Positions 34,801 through 46,319 of a DNA stretch of 64,000 bases are shown here, one piece after another; within the stretch, counting starts at the first letter, position 1; every line of letters starts with the position of its first letter. Origin of the DNA: Yamagishiella unicocca. Lineage: Eukaryota > Chlorophyta > Chlorophyceae > Chlamydomonadales > Volvocaceae. The DNA lies in the NCBI GenBank assembly GCA_003116995.1, contig BDSL01000053.1:558001-622000 (forward strand). Reading direction: 5' to 3'. Both the position numbers and the translations under genes were made by a program. Below the pieces are notes generated by a model. It had not been told where the DNA came from, did no database searches, and worked only from the letters and a program-made list of their open reading frames with translations.

Positions 34801-37800
34801 GCCTGTGCGCCTTCCGTTTGCTCGCAGCGGCCTCGAGGACACGATCACGCAGTTCGCGAAGAGCGTGACCCGGCGGGCCAGCGGCTTGTTGTCGCCCAAG
34901 GTATGGTGTGCTGCGGCTAAAATGCCCTTCCGGATCACGACATCCTCTCCTCTCGCCGATAGCGGCTACATTTCGGCCGATCATTCGCCACTGGCGTGAC
35001 CTGAGAACCCTGGCTCCGTACGTGCTGATTCTTCTCTCCAACGCCTTCTCCCCGCCCTTCCTCTTTCCCCTTCCCTCGGCCGCCGCTTATCTGCTCTCTG
35101 GTTCTGCCTCCGCTGCCGTACGTCACAGCGACAGCCGGATGCCTCGGCGGTGGACACCAGCTCCGGGGGACCCCACGGCCAGGAGCGGGAGGACGTGCTG
35201 TACCGCCGCCGCACTCAGGTAGGAATCTAAGAGCCCTGCAGCCGCAATCCCTTCGGTATGGTGGGAGTGGTAAGGACACCCTGTGGACACCCTGTGATTG
35301 CACTCCCTCCCACCGTCCCGGCGTGGGTGCCCCATCCGCTCCCTCCCAAGCGCCCTCCCAAGCGCCGCACCTTACGGTACCCACCCCAACCGTTACGTCT
35401 TCGTATCGCTCAGCCTTATAACCGCTGCAACCTGACCCCAACCGCTGCATCCCGATCCCAACCGCTGCATCCTGATCCCAACCGCTGCATCCCAATCCCA
35501 ACCGCTGCATCCCGATCCCAGCCGCTGCATCCCGACCCCACCCGCTGCATCCCGATCCCTCCCACCGCATGCCGCCCAGGAGCTCGAGCGCGAGAACTTC
35601 ATGGGCGACCTGCAGCGCCGCACCGAGCACAAGCGCTCCATGGAGGAGGCGCAGCTGGTGTCGCGGCAGCTGGAGCTGTCGGAGCCGGAGCGCCGCGCGG
35701 AGCGGGACAGCCGCTCCCTGGAGGGCCTGGAGCTGCAGCTCGCTGCGCGGCCCTCCATGGGGGACTGCCGCCGCCGCCTGTCCGCCTCCACCACCTGCAG
35801 CAGCGGCTGGGGCAGCCGCCAGCGCTGCGATGCGGATCCGATGACCGGAGGCACCGCCGGCGCGTTCAACGCGTGGCGCGGCGACGCCGCGGCCGCGGCG
35901 TCAGCGGCCATCAACGGGCGCTTCGGCGCAGCGAACGCTGAGCCACGTGAAGCCAGCCTCACGTCCACCATGGGCAACTCTGTCGGGGACATTTTTGAGC
36001 AGCTGCAGCTGACCAGGGCCAGCGTCGACTTTGTCGACTCTCAAGCGGGCACCGGCGGCAGCGGCACGATCGTGCGGAAGCTGTCGGGGGCGTCGGTGGG
36101 CAGCAAGTCGGCAGCCGCGCCGCCGTCGCTAGCGCTGCGGATGTCGACGTACGGCCGCGCCGGCGCCAGTGGTGGCGGCGGCGGTGGCTCGTCCCACATG
36201 TTGCTCAAGTCGGCTCTGGAGTCGGACTTGTATCGCCAGAGGCGGGATTCGTACGACGACGCCAGCAGCGTGGGCGGGGAGTCGGAGTCGGAGGCACCGC
36301 GGGCCGGCAGACGGAAGCCGCTGCAGCACAACCGTTCCGGCAAGATACCCATGGCGGGGGGGATGAGCGGCAGCATTTCGTCCGCCGCGGCGGCTTTGGC
36401 CACCGCGCCGCCGCCGGGGCTGACCTTGGATAAGTTGGCGTACAGCGACATGTTTGGCACGATCCAGATCCTGTCGGTTGATGACGAGGAAGTCAACCAG
36501 ATCGTGCTGGAGGAGATCCTCACCAGCTCCGGCTACCACTTTGCGCGCTGCATGGACGGCCTGGAGGCGATCGAGTGGCTCTGCTCCTCCGAAACCATGC
36601 CCGACCTCATCCTCCTGGACTGCATGATGCCCAACATGTCGGGCCACGAGTTCTGCGCCACGCTGCGCAAGGTGCGCCGCTGTGAGGGAGGTGGCACAGG
36701 AAGAGACGCTCCTGGACTGCGGCGGCAGCAGTGGGGTGGGGCTGGGAGGGGTTGGTTTTGCGAAAAAGGGGGGTGCTGGATGCGGGCCTGTTCGGACTGC
36801 GGCGGCGGCAGTGACGCAGGGTTGGAAGGGGCGTGTGTGGGGGGGTGCTGGATGCGGATGCAAGGGCGCAGATGATGACTTGCGGAGGACCCAGGACTCC
36901 GAACAGACGAGCGTATAGCGTACTCCCTGATGTCGACTTGCGTCTAGTAGCACCGCCACACCGGCCAGTCAGTGGTGCGGTCGCCCGCGGAGGGTTGCCA
37001 TGGGCCCCTGTGAGCAGCTCCTCCGGGCCCCCCTATGGGCCCCTATTAGCAGCTCTTCCGGCCCCCCCCACCATCAATCCCGCTCTGCAGCCGCCACATC
37101 ACCGCCACGCCGCCGCCGCCCCCTCCCAGGTCATACCCGGCAACGTGCTTCCGGTCATCATGGTGTCAGCCAAGTCCGACGAGGACAACATCGTGGAGGG
37201 GCTGCGATCCGGATCCAATGACTTCGTACGGAAACCGTACCAGCGCGAGGAGTTGCTGGCGCGCATCGAGACGCAGCTGCGCCTGAAGAGCGACAGGTGG
37301 GCGGGATTGAGAGGAGACCCGTGGGTCGGCAAATATAAGGGAAACAAAACCTTGGGAGGAAAAGATGGGGACTCGTGGGAGCGACTGGGCGTGAGGGTGG
37401 GCGTATTTGCGCTCGCAGCCGCTGCTCCCACTCCTGTATGTCGCTTGGTCCTTGCTCCAGCACCCCTTTGCCGGCCTGGTAGGTTGGCACCCAAACGGAA
37501 ACCTACCTTCCCCGCCGCCACCTCCGGCCTGCCCCCGCCGCAGCTGGTGGCTGGCGGAGCTGGTGAACAACGTGGACGGTCGCGAGACGGAGAGCATGAA
37601 GCTGCTGAAGAACATCCTGCCGGAGTCCATCATCGCGCGGATGCAGCAAGGGCAGAAGTTCGTGGCGGATTCACACAGCCACGGTGAGCCCCGAGGGGGT
37701 TTAAAGAGAATCCGCGGATCCACGGCCGACAAAGGGGGTGGAAGCATGGAACAGGACCTGGCCCCGGGCAGGAATGACGCGGGATTGGCTGCGCGTTTGG

Positions 37801-40800
37801 GAGGGTGCGCCGCTCTTGGAGGGAGCATTCGCGTGCGAGCCGCGAATTTGCCTTTTATTCGTCCCGTCAAGCCAGTATGCTTCCCTAGTGCGCCCCTCGT
37901 CACACGCCCTTTCCCTCCCCCGGCCCTACCCCGTGCCCTCGTCCGTCCAGTCGTGATCCTCTTCAGCGACATTGTGGGCTTCACCAGCCTGTCTTCCAAG
38001 CTGCCCAGCGCGGAGGTCTTCCTGATGCTGTCCAACATGTTCACGTCGTTCGACAAGCTGACGGACCGCTACTCGGTTTACAAGGTGCGGGTCCAGGGAG
38101 GGCCGGCAGCCCGCCTGGCTGGACGTTGCAAACTCCCCCATTGCCAACAACACCCCCTCCTCCTCCTCCCCGCCGCACCACCTGCCCCTCCTCCCCGCCG
38201 CACATCCTCCTCCTCCTCCCCGCCGCACCACCTCCTCCCTTGTCGACTCACCGGCGATCTCCTGCCCCAACCCGCCTGTCCAGGTGGAGACCATTGGCGA
38301 CGCGTACATGGTGGCCGCGGGGCACGACGAGGACGAGGACAAGGCCAGGAAGGGCTCCCCGCTGATGCGGGTGCTGGGCTTCGCCCGCGCCATGCTGGAG
38401 GTGGTTCGCAACATCACGGCGCCCAACGGGGACCGCATGCGCATCCGGATCGTGAGTGGGGGGAGCGGAGGGAGAGGGGGGAGCGGAGGGGGAGGCGGAG
38501 GGAGCGGAGGGAGCGGAGGGAGCGGAGGGGATAAGGGAGGCCGGAGCGGGGGGCGAGGACGGAGGGGGAGAGGGGGGGGGGTTTCGCTCGGGTCCACGAG
38601 GGCCAGACCGAGGTCTGTCCGGGTACGCAAGGTTGGGGCGGCACTGCGCCGCTCGACGCACTCGTCGCACCTGAACCCTAACGCCCCCCACACTGAACCC
38701 CCCGCGCAACCCCCTCTTATCCCCCCACCCCCCACACACATAGGGCGTGCACTGCGGTCCCGCGTTCGCGGGGGTCATCGGCATGAAGTGCCCGCGGTAC
38801 TGCTTCCTGGGCGACACCGTCAACACCGCCAGCCGCATGGTGAGCCGGCCGCGCAGCGGTCGAGAGCTTGATTGGGCGGCTGGGAGCTGCAGGGAGGGAG
38901 GGCCGGGCGCTCGGCTGGTGGTAGTGCGTGGAGGGGGCTCGGCGGCGCTGTGGCAATGGGTTAGGTTTCCACTAGCCTGGGTAGCTGGCTGGCAAGGCGC
39001 CACCGCGGTGTGACGCCGCCTGGATCTGTCGCTCCACTACTGCACCACCACCAACGTGCGTGCCGTGGCTCCGGGTGCTATGGCACGTGAGCTCCTGTGC
39101 CCTCCCCGCCCTTTGCTTGTTAAAGCTGCCCTGATAGGCCTCACGGTTTGTGAACAGACCACATTCGTGACCAACTGACTGCTTCCCTGACTGGCCCATC
39201 CACCGCTCGGCGCAGGAATCCACTGGCTTCCCGATGTGCATTCACGTGTCAGAGAATGTGTTTCGGTTCCACCCCAACCCGGAGGCGGAGCTGCAAGAGG
39301 TGAGTGGGTTGAGGGAGGAAGCACGTGGGCGGCGGTGGGCGGGTGGGTGCGGCGGCCCTAGGGACGGGGCGAGGACCGCGCCATTGGCCGGGAAGGTTAG
39401 GAACGCCTCCCTAAACCCCTCGATGCCTCCCTAAACCCCTCCATGCCTCCCTCCCTGAACCCCGCAGGTGGGCGAGCGGGAGGTGAAGGGCAAGGGCCGC
39501 ATGCGCACCTACCTGGTGCGCGTGGGCGCCTGGGAGCAGGCCATGAGGGACTTCGCGGCGAGGCAGCAGGCAGCCGCAGCCGCAGCCACGCTGCAGGCGC
39601 GGCAGCAGGAGCAGCTGGCGGTCATGCACGCAACCATGCAGCGGCTGCAGCTGCAGGTGGACGCTGCGGGAGGGGCCCCAGGGGGCGACGGCGCCAACGG
39701 CAACCCCTTCTTCAGCCCCTCACCGTCACAGCTGGTCCTGATGGCGGGCGACTCGGGCAAGAGCCGGGAGCTGCTGCACTCTGACTCCATCGACAGCAAC
39801 GCCTCGTGCATAAGCCCCATCGACGCAGCCAGCCCTCTAGGCCACGTCGCGCCGCAGTCGCAGTCGCCCCTCCGCGCGGGGCCCAGCGGCAGTCGTTCCG
39901 CGGGGCAGCTGTCGCTGGTGCCGGACGGCAGCGGCGGCCGCTTTGTACACCTGCTGTCGACGGTGGCGGAGGAGTCCTCCTGGCCGTCTTCGCCGGTACT
40001 GGTGCCGGCAGGGCAGCCCAGCGGCTTGGGGCGGGTCGCCTCGGTCAGCGCGACTGGGCTCCGAAGCCCGCTGTCGCGGACGGAGCTCTCGGCGTCCAGG
40101 GTGAACCCGCAGTTCACGTTTGGCTCCGAGGCGTACTACTGTGAGGATTCGTCTGAGGACGGTGGCGCCAGCACCCTGAACGGCATCGTGACCGTCTCGG
40201 GAATGCTGCGGTCGTGCTCGAGCAGCCTCAACGGCCTGATCCCCGTGGGCGGCAGCAACAACCAGCGCCACTCCTCGGACTCGACCGGCGCCGGCGGGGG
40301 CGGCGCCGGCGAGCTCCGACGCAACGGGCATGGGTCCGCCGCGGAGGTGGTGACAGCGCATCCAGAGCTGGCCCGCAGCGGCTCGCCTCCAAGCGCTGAC
40401 ATCAAATTCGTGCAGCAGCTGTTCTCTGTGGGGTCGCTCAGCCCCAACACCGTCGGCGGAGGGCTCAACGCCGGCCCGCTGCCCACCACCATCGCCTACC
40501 TGGAGCAGCGCATCACCCACCTGGGCTCGCAGCTCGTGACGGAGGCGGCGGCACGGCAGCAGCTGCAGGTGGGGAAGGGCGCGGGTCCGGGGTGCCGCCA
40601 ACGTCTTCCGCAGTTGGCGAGTTGGGGGTGCCGCCAACGTCTTCCGCAGTTGCGAGTTGCGTTAATCATCCGCGGCGTACCCCAGCTCTCGCTTTGACGC
40701 TCTCTACCGGTGGCTGTGGTCGTGGTGGTGGGGAGGGGCCACGCACGCTGGGTTGGTGTAGCCCGTTGGCTATGTGACGCGAACAACCATGCTGTACCCA

Positions 40801-41024
40801 AGTACTGTACTCGCGTTTGTGCTGATCGCATGTGCTGATCCCACGGTCGGTGCCGCCGTGCAGGACGATCTGGATTCGGAGCGGCGCCGGTCCGCCAGCG
40901 CCCTGCAGCAGGCGGGGCTGGTGCAGCAGCAGGCGCTAGCCTCCTCCGCGGCGCGGTACGCCGCCAGTTTGGCGTCACTGGGTACAGCGCAGCGGGCGCA
41001 GCAGGCGCAGCAGCAGCAGCAGGC

Positions 41025-41061
<37 letters not shown>

Positions 41062-42665
41062 CACGACCCCAAGGACACCCCGCAGCGCTCGCCCCGCACA
41101 CTCGATAACAGCGGCGAAGGCGGCGAGGGCGGCGACTCCTGCCGGGGGCTTTCGTTGGACGGTGAGCACCGGCTGATCCTACCGGCCCACGAGCAGCGCC
41201 GGGGCTCCTCGGAGAGCCACGACGGCGAGGTGGTCATTCTGGGGGCTTCCAGCGAGGACGCAGCCGCCGCCACTGCGCCCAACAGCACCAGCTCCACGGC
41301 CGGTGCCCTGGGAGTGGTCAAGGATGCTGCATCCGCGTCGGAGATGCCCGGGTCGCCTTTCGTCCTGACGGACATTGAGTGGCACAGCAGCGTGGATGCG
41401 TCGGCCGACAGCAGCGCCGGCGGCGTCCGCAGGCCCGGACCGCGCCCGCCCAGCGGCGTGCACTTGCTCGACACCGACGCGCCGGCGGAGGTGCTCGACG
41501 GCGCCGCCGCGGTCCCATACGTCCCTAAGGCTTCACGGGCGGCCGCGTTGGCTCGCAGGTGGGGTTTTGGATCGAGGGGGGCCGCCAAAATCCGGCGTTC
41601 TGGAAGGGGGGACTGCGGTAGGGTCATGCCGGCTCATGCACCCTAGCTGGTAGGGCCTGACACCGCGTCATGCAGCGTGCATCCTATACCACATCTGCAG
41701 GGTGGCACCGGCGGGCACGCTGCTGTGTGTCTGGAAATAAGCCGCAAACACATGACCCCGGTCCACCTCCCTGCCGCCCCCGGCCTCGCCCCGCCCCCCC
41801 TTCCCGCCGCTTACCGACTTTTTTCCCGGACCCGCCTCTGCCCTGCACCCTCCGCGTCAACAGCAGCAACACGCAGACACGCAGCGCGCCGTGCCCTTCA
41901 GCCGGCATGCCCGCCATCCACCGGATGCTTGGCGGCGGTGCCGCCGTGCACGTCCACGGCCTCTTCGGCCTCGAACTGGCGACCACGACCACCACGGACC
42001 GCCACTCGCCTGCGCTGCCTGCGTGGCTGCTGCCGCGCTACAGCCTGGACCAGTTGTTCAAGGAGCTGGGGCTGATGCCTTACCTGCCGCGCTTTCATGA
42101 CGAGGCTATCCGACTGGACATGCTGCTGGGGATGGACGTGTTGCAGCTGGAGCGGCTAGGGCTCAGGTGCGGGCGGGGGGAAAAGGTCGGCTCGGCTCGG
42201 CTTGGGTCGGCGCGCGATGGCATGGCATTGCCCGCATACAGTGTTACTGAGTACAGTGGGGCGTTGCGTGGCCATCCCAACCAACCCGGGCGCAGCGGGC
42301 ACGGCGCGGGTACGCCGCCCGGTCTTCGCCCTGAGCCCCCTCGCCGCCCGCTCGCCGCCCTTCAGCTCTACAACTCTCAACCCCGACTCCCTAGAAACCC
42401 GCCGCCTCCGCCCGCCATCTGCATCCCCCCACACTCCGTGGATTCGCGGGATATATTTTCACCCCACTCTCCCCGTGCAGCTTCTCCTGTGCCGCTTCAC
42501 CGACTTCCTTCACGCCCGTGCGCCCGCAGGCCGCTGGGTTACTGCATCCGCCTGCGCGAGGCCGTCGTGGATATGGCGCGCGGCCTGCTGCGAGCCTGCG
42601 AGGACGCCGCCACGTTGGCTGCGGCGGACGGGACGGATGCCCCTCTCGCGAGCGGCGAGATGTGA
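28828..42665 (+). CDS. Two-component cyclase opsin: rhodopsin, histidine kinase, receiver, guanylyl cyclase, SAM
   Basis: Exons: 28828-28983 (tentative), 29129-29287, 29508-29710, 30359-30531, 31548-31786, 32211-32420, 32702-32800, 33110-33271, 33546-33713, 33858-34037, 34396-34487, 34828-34900, 35129-35218, 35580-36671, 37130-37296, 37544-37683, 37951-38084, 38284-38451, 38744-38839, 39216-39299, 39468-40568, 40864-41558, 41864-42166, 42530-42665 (2039 codons). Type I opsin: helix [13 protein letters not shown], helix [12 protein letters not shown], helix [13 protein letters not shown], retinal Lys near residue 310 in NFMAKV. His[12 protein letters not shown] (His near 364). ATPase: [24 protein letters not shown]. 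Receiver: SVDDEEVN, phospho-Asp in [10 protein letters not shown] near 1015, VRKPY. Cyclase: [33 protein letters not shown]; the Glu and Cys predict GTP. A polyQ linker and a C-terminal SAM-like domain follow. Expected role: light- and ATP-controlled cGMP synthesis at a membrane. Only the N-terminal exon is weak. Confidence 0.92.
30104..30240 (+). repeat. 18-bp tandem array, about 7-8 copies
   Basis: The unit is GATCTGGGTCGTTCTGCC, with slight drift in the last copies. It is in opsin intron 29711-30358. Confidence 0.9.
32516..32558 (+). repeat. Intronic dispersed element, family B, short (donor side)
   Basis: TTTCGAGGAAGACCCGTGG followed by GATGCGAGAAAAACCG, in opsin intron 32421-32701. Donor-side orientation; the GCATGCTGG end is lost. 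Confidence 0.75.
33466..33506 (+). repeat. Interstitial CCCTAAA telomere-like array
   Basis: Five CCCTAAA units, one diverged (AGCCCTAAA), lie 40 bp before the acceptor of opsin intron 33272-33545. TTTAGGG is the plant-type telomere motif, also reported for some volvocine algae. Confidence 0.85.
35421..35575 (+). repeat. 20-bp tandem array, about 8 copies
   Basis: The unit is ACCGCTGCATCCCGATCCCA (starts at 35441, 35461, 35481 and so on). It sits immediately before the acceptor of opsin exon 14. Confidence 0.9.
37697..37732 (+). repeat. Intronic dispersed element, family D (donor-proximal)
   Basis: GGGTTTAAAGAGAATCCGCG then ATCCACGGCCGACAAAGG begins ~14 bp after the donor of opsin intron 37684-37950. 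It is the mate of the copy at 7656. Confidence 0.75.
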
Positions 42666-45600
42666 CTCTAGGCGCGGGGAGGACTGGCCCAAGCTCCCTC
42701 ATGCTCCGCGGCGCACTCGCCCCTGCCATTATGCCGGCGGCGGCGGCTGCAACCATGCCACCCGTAGCTGCTATGACTGCGGCGGCGAGGTGGCGGTCGC
42801 CTGGGGCTCCTCCTCGGCCGGGTACGCCTTTACGCCTTTTGACAACACGAGATGACATGTCTCTGCATGCGTGCGCTGTGTGTGCAGCTTGCGCTGTGGA
42901 TGATCGACTTGCGCTGTGGATGGGCGACTTGTGCTGTGGATGAATCGACTTGCGCTGTGGATAACCGACTTGCGCTCAAGATGGATGACTGAGACATAAA
43001 AGGGGGGCTGGGTCGCTGCAGAAGAGGCTGCGTCGCCGCTTCCTGGTAAAGGCAAAACCGGTGACCAATCACGCGTATGCATCGTATATCGCCGCATTCG
43101 ACAGTACGACGCGCGGCTTCCTTCGGAATACTTCGTCATAGAAATGAAGCCTCTCCGGCGCCAACTCAATGGGACGCCCATCTACGCCTAGTCTACGTCT
43201 TGGGATAACTTATCCAACGCATGATGACGAGTCTCAGCGACTCTGTTTCCATGGTTACATTTCCATTAGGCTGCGCGCGAACTGCGGGTCGGTATTTACA
43301 ATCCTTGACCGCATCGCTGTGCGATAATCGTACGTATTTATTTACTTTGCGCAGCGAATGGCGGCAACAGTGCATTTGCCAGCGGCAGCGGCGCGCGTCA
43401 GAACCCCGGGCCCACGTGGCATTATGTGATCCGGCTGCCAGCGTGTAGCCGCCACGTAAGGGCTTAGGGGGCGTGCGCGTTGGCACGGCAGCCACCGGCC
43501 GGGGATGGGGCGTGTGGTAGCGGGTCGGGGAGGGATGTTGCAAGGAAAACCCGTGTACGAAGAAAATCGGGGAGGGATGGGTCGGCGGTGGTGGCGGGTG
43601 CGGGAGGAGATGCAGCTGGCAGGCATCTTTCCGGCGCCCATGCGCCTGCCGGTTGCTGCGGCTACGGTGAGTTAGTGGGGAGGGGAGGTCCCTCGGGAGG
43701 GAGGAGGGACGAGGGGAGATGTGCGGGGGTGCGGGTCCCGAGAGGGGTTGGACGAGTGGCAGCATGCGACAACGCGGTGTGGTTTCTGCGTTCCGCCGAT
43801 GATGGGAGCACGGATGCATGGTGGCGGTGGCTGGCTTGCTGGTTGATTGGTTGGTTGGTTGGCGTATTTCAGATGTCATGGGTGCCGGGCAGCGCGTCAT
43901 GGTGGTTCTCATGCCGTTGCTTAGGGGGCTCCGCGGGAGGCACGTGTCTGTTGTTGGGCGGAAGGACCCAATGCATACATGCATGGTTGGTTGAGGGATC
44001 TCGCCCCCGCGGCTGCTGCTGGCTGAAACCCGGAGTTGCCGACCGCGGCCCCGCGCGAAGAGTACACCATTCTTATGCATTGTTACCCGGCAGCAGTACG
44101 TCCGCGTCCGGGCACGTGAGCGGGGGAGGCGCCAGGCCGGTTTCCTATTGGTTTCCGCCTAGAGCCCGGCCTGTGAGTCGAGACATCTTGTGCGGGTGCT
44201 CCCACGCCGAGTCTGGACGTTGACGTCGAAGGATGAGCGGCTGCGTACTGACCACCCCAATGGGTCCATTCGGGAGCGTGGCACTGGCGGTGCCCAGGCA
44301 GGGGCCCGAGAGGGGCGAGGGAGGGAGCTAGAGCGTGACGTGGGGCCGTGAGCACGTGTCAAGCGGGTTGGTAATGGCCTGCCACCGCCACGACCATCAC
44401 TGTCACGATTGTCACTGCCACAACCATCACTGTCACGACCATCACTACCAAGGCGGCCTGAGTGCAGCAGTGATGCCGTGCGCGGCCTTCGGAGGCGTGT
44501 GCGGACTTGACCACTGTGGGTTGCTGGTCATATTTCCTTAGGGATTGGTCCATGTAGCTTATCACTTGTCCGGCCATGTTTACATGCGGTGCGAGCGCTG
44601 AGTGGCGCTCGAGCAATTTGCCGGTTGGCGCGGTTGGCTTTACGGCGCGGTTGAATGGAGAAATTCCAGGTTACAATTTTGTTGTTGACCTCTGCCAGGT
44701 TGCCTTTTTGAGCGGGGAGGGAGATCAGTTGAGCGCTGTGACCGGCGGAGGGCGCACTCCTTCAAGACGGTACCGTATCAGTCCGGCCCGTTTTGTCCTG
44801 CCGCGCGAGCGGCGACGAAGTTTTGATAGCAGGGTTGGTTGTTGGCGACTCTGCGCCGGGAATATTTTACGAAGATGCACCTGGACAACCGCGTGGGTGG
44901 GACGTGAGACTGCGGGGCGGGGGCTAGTTGGCTCTCGACCGAGTGCTTTAGAGTGGGCGGGTGGGGGCGGGTGTCCGCCAGATGCGTGATTACCCGCACT
45001 GCTGTCTACTCTTTGTGCGTGAACGTTGCCCGTGTTTGGGCCAGCACCAATGTGGAAATGAAACGCGAAAAGGACAGCCGCGGCATGGAAATGAATCACC
45101 CATGTGTACGGACTCTTGGGACGAGCGCGCCTCATTGCATGCCTGCGGTGCAAACAGCGCGAGCTGTGGGGCAGTCCGCGCTCCCAGAAGTGTTGGCGTG
45201 CATGGCTGCGCTATTAGATTTGATTGCACCTACAAAGATCTAATGCGTATAATGCCTGTTGGCCAGAGGGCGCTGTGGTATTTACCGGTATTCGGCGGTT
45301 GTAAGTTGAGTTTTTGCCTGCATTGACGAGGTGGTTCCCTGATACTGGATCGCTACTACGGTGCGTCACACGTACTCCCGTGTCTTCCGTCGCGTGAAGT
45401 CAATACCTCCTCCTATTTGGGTTCCTTTCTCGGGACTTCCAGCCAAAGCGTAACACGGCCCACGGTCTTTGCCTTTCCTGCTTTCGTCACCTTCGACTTG
45501 GCAGTGCCGCACTGCCGGTTCTTCCCGCCATGCCGCGCCTCCGTTGTCTACCTCGGCCGCAAACCGCACTGGCATAGTGTGCTGCGATGTGCCCGGAGGT

Positions 45601-46319
45601 TCTGCGACGCGCACGGTGATGTGCCCAGTGGTCCTGCCTTTTGGTCTGGAACGCTGCCTAGTCCACTAATCTATAGCTCGTATGCGCCGCCACCCTTCCC
45701 GTCGAGTCTCCTTTCCCAATCCTCGCGACTCTCAACCAAAGGGCACCACAGCCCGTACGCGGGTTTCGTCCCTTGCCAAGTTGCCATCCCCTGCTCCTCG
45801 ATCTAACGCGCTCGTCTTATTTCCCATATAGCCGTTGGGTACATGGCGGTGATAGGTACGATAGGAATGGGTTTCACGTCGACTGTTTGGAATCTAGGGC
45901 GTACGATTGACCGTTGCATGGCATGCATGCCGCAGCACTTTGCTACCCAAGCTATGGACCAAACGCGCTTGGAGAAGTTTTGGACAATGTGTGCTAACAC
46001 TTCACTTTGTCTCTGTTGGGTTTACTTCTTACTTCGTTGACTTGTGCGCTAGAACGGTAATGGCATTACCAAAGCGGCTATATTAGACCGATTCTAAACA
46101 ATGAAACTGCCGCCCTGATTGGTTATCGTTGACTATGAGCTCGGACCAGGAAGCTGGCCTCACCCAGCACCCCAGCACGTTATCGGCGGCAGCGACCTCC
46201 CGGAAGCGGGCATCTGGATGCTGTCTCTACTGCTCTAGGCGCTCGCCATTCTTTATTGCTGTTGAAGAGGGTAAGCACCAGAGCGGTTCTTGGCAAGGGC
46301 GACTCTTTGGTTCCACAAG
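42666..46319. other. Intergenic region, no supported gene; possible 5' exon of the ankyrin-RING gene at its right end
   Basis: No frame shows a known domain. Repeats of a GACTTGCGCTGTGGAT type occur at about 42892-42980 and a CCATCACTGTCACGA-type array at about 44390-44450. A family A element is at 43536-43570. An open frame after a possible acceptor at about 45830 ends at 46040 and codes ~65 residues, but has no partner exons. A possible upstream exon of the next gene ends at GAAGAGG|GTAAGC (46270); its reading frame is unsettled. Confidence 0.35.
43536..43570 (+). repeat. Family A element outside a modelled gene
   Basis: GTTGCAAGGAAAACCCGTG then TACGAAGAAAATCGG, almost identical to the intronic copy at 5541. 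It may mark an intron of an unrecognised gene. Confidence 0.7.
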
